64,000 nucleotides of DNA from JADKAV01 sp963818505 (GTDB lineage Bacteria; Actinomycetota; Actinomycetes; S36-B12; UBA10799). The notes under the pieces were generated by a model. The model had not been told where the DNA came from, made no database searches, and worked only from the letters and a program-made list of their open reading frames with translations. Position 1 is the first letter of the stretch. Every line of letters begins with the position of its first letter. A program made the translations under genes and the position numbers. Below, piece after piece: positions 58,961 through 64,000 of this stretch. Location: NCBI GenBank assembly GCA_963818505.1, contig CAWFSJ010000007.1, positions 1 to 64,000 on the forward strand. Direction: 5' to 3'.

Positions 58961-60499
58961 TTACCCGAGGCTGGGCTGGAAGGGCCGCTGGTCCGACCGG
59001 CACACGGTACCGCGGCCGGGCGTTGTGAGATTCACCAAGTAGTCCACGCGCGCCCGATCGACGCAGGTGCTGGGATCCTGGTAACTGAGGTGACCGTAGC
59101 CGTTGTGGGTCAGCAGTACCGCGTTGCCGAGATAGCGCTCGGCGCTGACTGCGTTCTGGTAGGCGGTGTTCGGGTCGTACCGGGTTCCGATGAGCAGGAT
59201 CGGGTTGGGTGTCGAGGCGTTCCAAGGCCCGCGGTAGGCATCCTGCCCACGCACCGGCCAGGCAGCACACGGCGCCCACAGCCACCATCCGTTCACCCGC
59301 CCCTGCATGCGGCTGATCCGATCGAGGCGAGCGATCACCTGTGGCCACGCGTCCAAGCCGCGGCGCGCTGGCGCATCAGCGCAGGAGATGGCCGCGGATG
59401 TCGTGGCACCGGCCCAGCCCTGCGGCGTCAGCAAGGGTCGTGCCCCCGCTTCAAGCGTCGAGGCGTTCCCAGCCAGCGCCGCGTCCATCGACGCAGCATT
59501 CGCGGGCCATTCCGCTGGATTGCGCAGCGGCTGGAACTGCGACAGCAGTAGATCGCCCTGGTTCAGCTCCCCCGGCGGATCGACGTCCGGTGCCGGGATC
59601 GGTGAGCGACGGACACGCTTGAACAGTCGGTCGAACCTCTCAGAGGGTGTGCGCGTCTTGCCCGCGAGAGCGCACTGCTGCGGACCGGCACGCCGACACA
59701 GGCGGAGGAACTGATCGAGCACCGCGTCGCTGCCGCCGACGGTACTTGCTGCACGAGCCTCAGCACCACGCGAGTAGGGCACGGCGTCCACCACGCCGTC
59801 GAGCAACATCGCCCTCACCCGTCGTGGGTACATGTTCGCGTAGGTCTGCCCGAGCATGGTGCCGTAGGACAATCCCACATAGGTCAGCTTGCGGTCCCCG
59901 ACGAGGTCGCGGAGGTGTTCGAGGTCACGGGCGGTGTCTGCTGTGGAGATGTGAGGCAGCAGCCAACCGCTGACCTTCCCGCAGCGCCGTGCCAAAGCAG
60001 CGGACTTGCGAGTGAAGGACGTGGACTGCGCCCTCGTCGTCGGGATCGAGGCACCCTTCCAGAATCTGGCCGCGCTCGCCTCGCTTCGGAAACAGCGCAC
60101 CGGCGTGCTGGCGTTGGTGCCGCGCGGATCCCAACTCACCACATCGAATCGGCCATCACCCCAGGCGTCCAAGTCGCTGCCAGTACCTCTCACCAATCCC
60201 ACTCCGGATTGGCCGGGTCCACCGGGGTTGATGAACATCGAGCCGATGCGCTGCTCGGGATTGCTGGCAAGGTGGCGGATCACGGCCAGGCCGATCGTGC
60301 GCCCCTGCGGGCGGTCCCAGTCCAGCGGCACCCTGATCCGTGCGCATTCGAGTTGTTCGCCGCAGTCCTTCCACGGGATTGACTCGGTCAGCCTGTCCTG
60401 GGCAGGTGGCGACTCTGAAGCGGTGGCCTGAGCGGTCGCCAGTCCACTGACGATCGACGCGACGGTCAGAGTGGCCGCCAGGATCCGACTGGTGAGCAT
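58961..60499 (-). CDS. Secreted alpha/beta hydrolase, tripeptidyl aminopeptidase-like (S33)
   Basis: 512 residues with a signal peptide (about 1-27). MFINPGGPGQSG forms the oxyanion region, VSWDPRGTN follows, the nucleophile elbow is GLSYGT, the acid is in LIGTRYDPNT and the base in THNGYGHLSY. The C-terminal cap with paired cysteines matches the TAP/SlpD family of Streptomyces. It would release tripeptides or hydrolyse esters outside the cell. Confidence 0.88.
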   Translation of the reverse strand: MLTSRILAATLTVASIVSGLATAQATASESPPAQDRLTESIPWKDCGEQLECARIRVPLDWDRPQGRTIGLAVIRHLASNPEQRIGSMFINPGGPGQSGVGLVRGTGSDLDAWGDGRFDVVSWDPRGTNASTPVRCFRSEASAARFWKGASIPTTRAQSTSFTRKSAALARRCGKVSGWLLPHISTADTARDLEHLRDLVGDRKLTYVGLSYGTMLGQTYANMYPRRVRAMLLDGVVDAVPYSRGAEARAASTVGGSDAVLDQFLRLCRRAGPQQCALAGKTRTPSERFDRLFKRVRRSPIPAPDVDPPGELNQGDLLLSQFQPLRNPAEWPANAASMDAALAGNASTLEAGARPLLTPQGWAGATTSAAISCADAPARRGLDAWPQVIARLDRISRMQGRVNGWWLWAPCAAWPVRGQDAYRGPWNASTPNPILLIGTRYDPNTAYQNAVSAERYLGNAVLLTHNGYGHLSYQDPSTCVDRARVDYLVNLTTPGRGTVCRSDQRPFQPSLG

Positions 60500-60704
60500 G
60501 CTTGGCCTTAATGCCGCGAAACCGCGACGTGGGAAGAGCCAACTCTAGTGGGATGCGCTTGGCGGGCGGAAGGGCCGATCCCGGGCCCGGTCATTCAGAG
60601 CCGAAAGGTTGAGTAGGGCGCAAGAAGTTCGACAACCACAACCCCTGTCACCTACGGTCAGTTCATTGCACCGCGGCCCCGCGTGGCAGGAGAGGTGGGG
60701 TGCC
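60500..60704. other. Divergent promoter region, no gene seen
   Basis: 205 nt between the divergent hydrolase and beta-lactamase-like genes. It contains an AGGAGAGGTG ribosome-binding region for the + gene. No convincing -35/-10 pair, repeat or small gene was recognised. Confidence 0.5.
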
Positions 60705-62801
60705 ATGCGCATTGTCACGGTTCTAACAGCCACGCTGATCCCTGCGATGGTGATTGGCGGGGCCCCGGCGGCCCAAGCCGCGGAGCCCGCGAAGAAGCAA
60801 CCCCCGCCGACGTTCAGCACCACGATCAAAGAGGGTCGCCAGGCGGTCCGGCAGGCGCTGAAGGACACCAAGTCGACCTCGGCGTCGGTGGCGCTGGTCT
60901 CCAACGGCAAGGTCGTTTGGAGCCAAGCCTTCGGGCGGGTCACCCCCGCCGGCAAGAAGCCATCGCCGACGACTCTGTACGGCGTGGGGTCTGTGAGCAA
61001 AGTCGTCACCACCATGGCGGTGATGCAATTGGTGGACCAGGGCAAGGTCTCACTCGACGCCCCCGTGGCGCGATACATCCCGGACTTCACAATGCAGTCC
61101 CCGCAGTACAAGCAGATCACCGTGCGGATGCTGCTGAACCACGCGGCCGGAGTGCCTGGCACGAACTTCGCGGATCTGTGGAGTCACAAACCGATCCCCA
61201 GTTACGTGGACGGCGTGCTGGCCGGGTTGCGGAACTCTCGTCTCAAGACCACGCCGGGCGCGATGAACGTGTACTGCAACGACTGCTTCACGTTGGCCGG
61301 ACTTGTGGTGGAGCGGGTCTCTGGGCAGCCGTTGCAGGACTACGTCACGGCCAACATCCTCAAACCGTTGGGCATGAAGCGGTCCCGCTACCCGACGTCG
61401 GTGCCGGCGCAGGGGACCGTAGCGCCGATCATCCAGGCGGGGAAAGCACAACCGATCGAGATCACAAACGCGTTTGCCACAGGTGGTCTCATGTCCACGC
61501 CCGAGGAAATGGCCCGGCTGGCCATGGTCTTCACCAACGACGGCAAGGTGGGCGGCAAGCGGATTCTGTCCAGTTCGGCCATCCAGCAGATGGCCGCCGA
61601 TGAGACGGCCACCGGCCTGCGGGTCGGACCGCCAAGTTTTCTGCGCTACGGCCTGGGCTGGGATTGTGTTCAGGATCCGGCGCTGAAATCTGCGGGAGTG
61701 CTGGGCTGGACCAAGGGCGGCGATACCGTCGACTACCACGCCTCATTCGCGATCGCTCCCGATGACGACTTGGGGGTCGTGGTTTTGGGAGCTGGCAGGA
61801 GTTTCAGCTCCATCGCCGCCGAAACCGTCGCGCAGACCGTGCTGCTGAATGCGCTGGTCGACACCGGCGCCATCAACAAGATGCCGAAGCAGGTCACCGG
61901 CATGCCTGGCAAGGGCGAGGTGACGGCGAAGATGGCCGACAGGAAGATCAAGCAACTCTCTGGCACTTTCCTGGCCCAGAACGAGACGAAGAAGCTGAGC
62001 AAGGCCAAGAACCGGTCGGTGAAGGTCGCGACTCTGGCCGACGGCGCGTGGGTGCGCAGTCCTGGCCGGTTCGAGTTGCGCAACGACGGGCGCTTCTGGG
62101 CCACAAACTCGCCCGGCACCTCGATCAGCGCGGTGAAGTCGTGGGGCCGTACCTACGTACTGCAGCGCAGTATCGGTGGAGTGGGGACCTACTACTCCTA
62201 CGTCGCCCGGGGACAGAAGGTTCGCTCGGGAGGTGCCTTGTCGCCGACCTGGCAGGCGCGGGTGGGAAAGAAGTGGTTGCTGGCGAACGAGAGTCCGGAG
62301 TCGTTGAGTTGGACGCTGTCCGGTAGTCCCGTTGTCAAGGTCGCGCCCATCCCCGGCCTGTCTGGCTACCTGCTGGCCACAGGTGCGTTGGTCGACACCG
62401 TGCCGTTCGACGCGACCACCAGCGACACCAGGGGCTCGATGTTCCTGGAGATTCCCCTAGGGTTCGGCCGCGACCTGTTGGACTTCGACTTCTCGATGCA
62501 GGGCACCGACGAGTTCATGTCCTTCGACAGCAGCGTCCTGCGGCCCGCGGACACGGTTCCCGACCTGGCTGCTGGCGTTAACAACGTTTCGATCGGTCCG
62601 AAGGGACTGGTCGAATGGTCCAAGACTCCGACAGCGTCCACCGTGACGATCTCGGGTCAGAGTGATTGGAAGTTGTTCGACGACAAGCTCGCTTTGATCG
62701 ACTCGGGCGCGGCGGACACAACAACGAAGCAGGCGCCGGCCGGGGCGTACCTGGCGGTCTTCGGTCCCGCGGGGAGCAACGCCACGGTCGTCGTCGAGTA
62801 G
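60705..62801 (+). CDS. Secreted serine hydrolase, beta-lactamase/class C PBP-like
   Basis: 698 residues from ATG 60705, after a strong ribosome-binding site. Signal peptide (1-26, ending AQAA). The catalytic domain (about 40-400) has S96-V-S-K99, Y190-C-N192 and the KGGDTVDYHA region in place of the KTG/HxG motif. The C-terminal 270 residues are beta-rich without a recognised motif (lipocalin-like or tandem beta domains). Likely a D-aminopeptidase/esterase-type enzyme rather than a true beta-lactamase. Confidence 0.82.
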   Translation: MRIVTVLTATLIPAMVIGGAPAAQAAEPAKKQPPPTFSTTIKEGRQAVRQALKDTKSTSASVALVSNGKVVWSQAFGRVTPAGKKPSPTTLYGVGSVSKVVTTMAVMQLVDQGKVSLDAPVARYIPDFTMQSPQYKQITVRMLLNHAAGVPGTNFADLWSHKPIPSYVDGVLAGLRNSRLKTTPGAMNVYCNDCFTLAGLVVERVSGQPLQDYVTANILKPLGMKRSRYPTSVPAQGTVAPIIQAGKAQPIEITNAFATGGLMSTPEEMARLAMVFTNDGKVGGKRILSSSAIQQMAADETATGLRVGPPSFLRYGLGWDCVQDPALKSAGVLGWTKGGDTVDYHASFAIAPDDDLGVVVLGAGRSFSSIAAETVAQTVLLNALVDTGAINKMPKQVTGMPGKGEVTAKMADRKIKQLSGTFLAQNETKKLSKAKNRSVKVATLADGAWVRSPGRFELRNDGRFWATNSPGTSISAVKSWGRTYVLQRSIGGVGTYYSYVARGQKVRSGGALSPTWQARVGKKWLLANESPESLSWTLSGSPVVKVAPIPGLSGYLLATGALVDTVPFDATTSDTRGSMFLEIPLGFGRDLLDFDFSMQGTDEFMSFDSSVLRPADTVPDLAAGVNNVSIGPKGLVEWSKTPTASTVTISGQSDWKLFDDKLALIDSGAADTTTKQAPAGAYLAVFGPAGSNATVVVE

Positions 62802-62944
62802 GCGGGCGGCCCCTCGTGTGGGCCGAACGAGGCCGACCTGGGCCATGACGCAACTCACTGGCGTGTTGTTGCCACCCCTTTCTAGGCTCATGCCATGGCC
62901 TTGCGCGGCCATGTGCGGGCCGGATCTTCGAGAGGAATGATGTG

Positions 62945-63286
62945 ATGCAGCGGTACCTGATCTCGTTCGACGAGGGAGACATGGTCTTCACCGCGGATGA
63001 GCTGCCCGAAGTGGCGCGGGCAGCCAATGCCGTAGCCGACGAGGCCAAGGCGGCTGGCGTATGGGTGTTCGGCGGTGGGCTGACCGGAGCTGGCGAGGCC
63101 AGCGTCGTTGGCACCGACATGACTGTGAACGAGGGGCCGTTTCCAGGCAAGCAGACGTTCATTGGCGGATTCGCGGTCGTTGATGTCCCGTCCCGCGAGC
63201 AGGCCCACGAATGGGCGGCAAAGTTCGCAGTAGCCTGCCGCTGCGCGCAGGAGGTCCGGCCGTTCGTGACCGACCCGCAGATGTGA
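62945..63286 (+). CDS. YCII-related protein
   Basis: 113 residues from ATG 62945, near GAGAGG. It has the alpha/beta ferredoxin-like YCII/DGPF pattern: MQRYLISFDEGDM, VFGGGLTGAGEASVV, DMTVNEGPFPGKQTFIGGF and VDVPSREQAHEWAAKFA. Function of these small proteins is mostly unknown; some act with ECF sigma factors. None is adjacent. Confidence 0.8.
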   Translation: MQRYLISFDEGDMVFTADELPEVARAANAVADEAKAAGVWVFGGGLTGAGEASVVGTDMTVNEGPFPGKQTFIGGFAVVDVPSREQAHEWAAKFAVACRCAQEVRPFVTDPQM

Positions 63287-63293
63287 GCGCCGC

Positions 63294-63372
63294 GCGTTGG
63301 GTGGGGTTCGTGCAGTTGGTTGATGTCTGTCGCGCGACGAACCTCAACCAACTGCATGAGCGTCAACCAACA
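63294..63372. repeat. Palindromic repeat, type B copy 2
   Basis: The left half is nearly identical to copy 1 (58862-58900), including GTTCGTGCAGTTGGTTGATG and the GTCGCGCGAC loop. The right half has diverged (several mismatches), so the stem is weaker. It lies 7 nt 3' of the YCII gene. The remainder of the 306-nt gene-free stretch up to 63592 shows nothing I can identify. Confidence 0.8.
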
Positions 63373-63592
63373 GCCCTGTTGGCATGCTGTCGGGCCCTTG
63401 CCACGAACCCCGCCGATACCTTTGGCGCACATTGACCGCTATTACGCCGTCGTCGGTGAGCGCGAGATTGTGCAGGCGTTCGACCTGAGGAGGTGTCGCG
63501 ACGGACGCCGCGGGTTCGGCGGTGATCGATGGGCCGGACGTTGGTGGCGGTGTCACGAGCGTGCCTGCCGGCGGCCACGACGGCTGCACGGA

Positions 63593-64000
63593 TCACGGCC
63601 CACCGTTTGCCAGCAGGTTCTGCATCGTCGTGATCTCCTGCTGCTGTCCGCTGATGACCGCATCAGTGAGTGTCGTCACCTGGCTGCTTTCGGATGCCTG
63701 TGCCTGCTCGGCCATCGAGATCGCCCCCTGGTGGTGGGCAATCATCATGGTGAGCCACATCTGGTCGAACTCGTTGGCTTGGGTCTGCTCAAGTTGCTGC
63801 ATCTGCTCGTCGGTCATCATCCCCGACATCGTCATCGCGCCCATGTCATGGCCGCTGTGGTCCATGCCCGCGATGTCGCTGCCGTCGGTGGCCCCGGGCA
63901 TGGCGGTTGGCGCTCCCCAGTCCTGCAGCCACTGGGTCATCTGCTGAATCTCCGGGTCCTGGGCTGCCTTGATCTGTGCGGCGAGTTGCTGCACCTCCTC
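63593..64000 (-). CDS. DUF305 family protein, truncated by the window edge
   Basis: The visible 136 residues are the C-terminal portion; the frame continues past position 64000 (Glu-Glu-Val before QQLAAQIKAAQDPEI), so the N-terminus lies outside. The ferritin-like DUF305 signature MIAHHQGAISMA and a Met/His-rich loop (DHSGHDMGAMTMSGMM) fit a periplasmic, copper-associated protein. Neighbouring copper genes would be outside the window. Confidence 0.85.
   Translation of the reverse strand, partial: EEVQQLAAQIKAAQDPEIQQMTQWLQDWGAPTAMPGATDGSDIAGMDHSGHDMGAMTMSGMMTDEQMQQLEQTQANEFDQMWLTMMIAHHQGAISMAEQAQASESSQVTTLTDAVISGQQQEITTMQNLLANGGP

Noticed and set aside
63211..63435. Frames across the type B palindrome (also 58886-59551)
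   Set aside because: Shared peptide fragments result from the repeat itself; no independent coding evidence.
1..64000. CRISPR arrays, insertion sequences, prophage genes or rRNA genes
   Set aside because: No regularly spaced repeats, transposase motifs, phage structural genes or rRNA sequences were seen.

Overview
This window is high-GC DNA from an actinobacterium (Actinomycetota; genus not assignable from the sequence). The evidence is codon use strongly biased to G/C at third positions, many GTG starts, lidless adenylate kinase, a FtsB-DUF501-Ppx gene block, a zinc-binding (C+) uS14, an AftD-like arabinofuranosyltransferase and many leaderless-type promoters (TANNNT about 7 nt before the start codon).

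Region 1 (1-22.8 kb) is the ribosomal protein superoperon: str (rpsL-rpsG-fusA-tuf), S10 (rpsJ to rpsQ), spc (rplN to rplO), then secY-adk-map, then infA-rpmJ-rpsM-rpsK-rpsD-rpoA-rplQ and truA. Two essential genes, rpsS and rplE, each carry an apparent single-base insertion. Between rplO and secY, behind a strong hairpin, sits a secreted flavin amine oxidase. Its C-terminal FAD/substrate segment lies at the N-terminus, ahead of the Rossmann fold, so it reads as a circular permutation.

Region 2 (22.9-35.5 kb) is housekeeping: an orphan carbamate kinase, rplM-rpsI, glmM, glmS, a TipA-like MerR regulator with a textbook 19-bp-spacer promoter, a FtsB-like/DUF501/ppx cluster, a double-ACT protein, def, tRNA-Leu(UAA), a Bax-inhibitor-1 family protein, and a metallo-beta-lactamase/SGNH pair.

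Region 3 (35.6-52.2 kb) is a cell-envelope glycan locus: a secreted Fn3 protein, a membrane-anchored phosphoesterase, a 1261-residue AftD-like enzyme, a nucleotidyltransferase-like/thymidylate-kinase-like fusion, a second GT-C-like membrane protein, a flippase and four cytosolic or membrane glycosyltransferases.

Region 4 (52.2-64 kb) is accessory and secreted functions: a small secreted protein, a subtilase, DUF2200, a collagen-like protein, an arsenic operon (acr3, an arsM-arsD fusion, two-domain arsA), a tripeptidyl-peptidase-like hydrolase, a beta-lactamase-like protein, a YCII protein and a truncated DUF305 protein.

Three sets of intergenic inverted repeats lie 3' of genes or operons: two nearly identical 68-bp palindromes, two related copies of a second palindrome, and one nested palindrome. 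They share a GTGC(T/A)GTTGGTT-like core and look like a dispersed palindromic repeat family, possibly acting as terminators.
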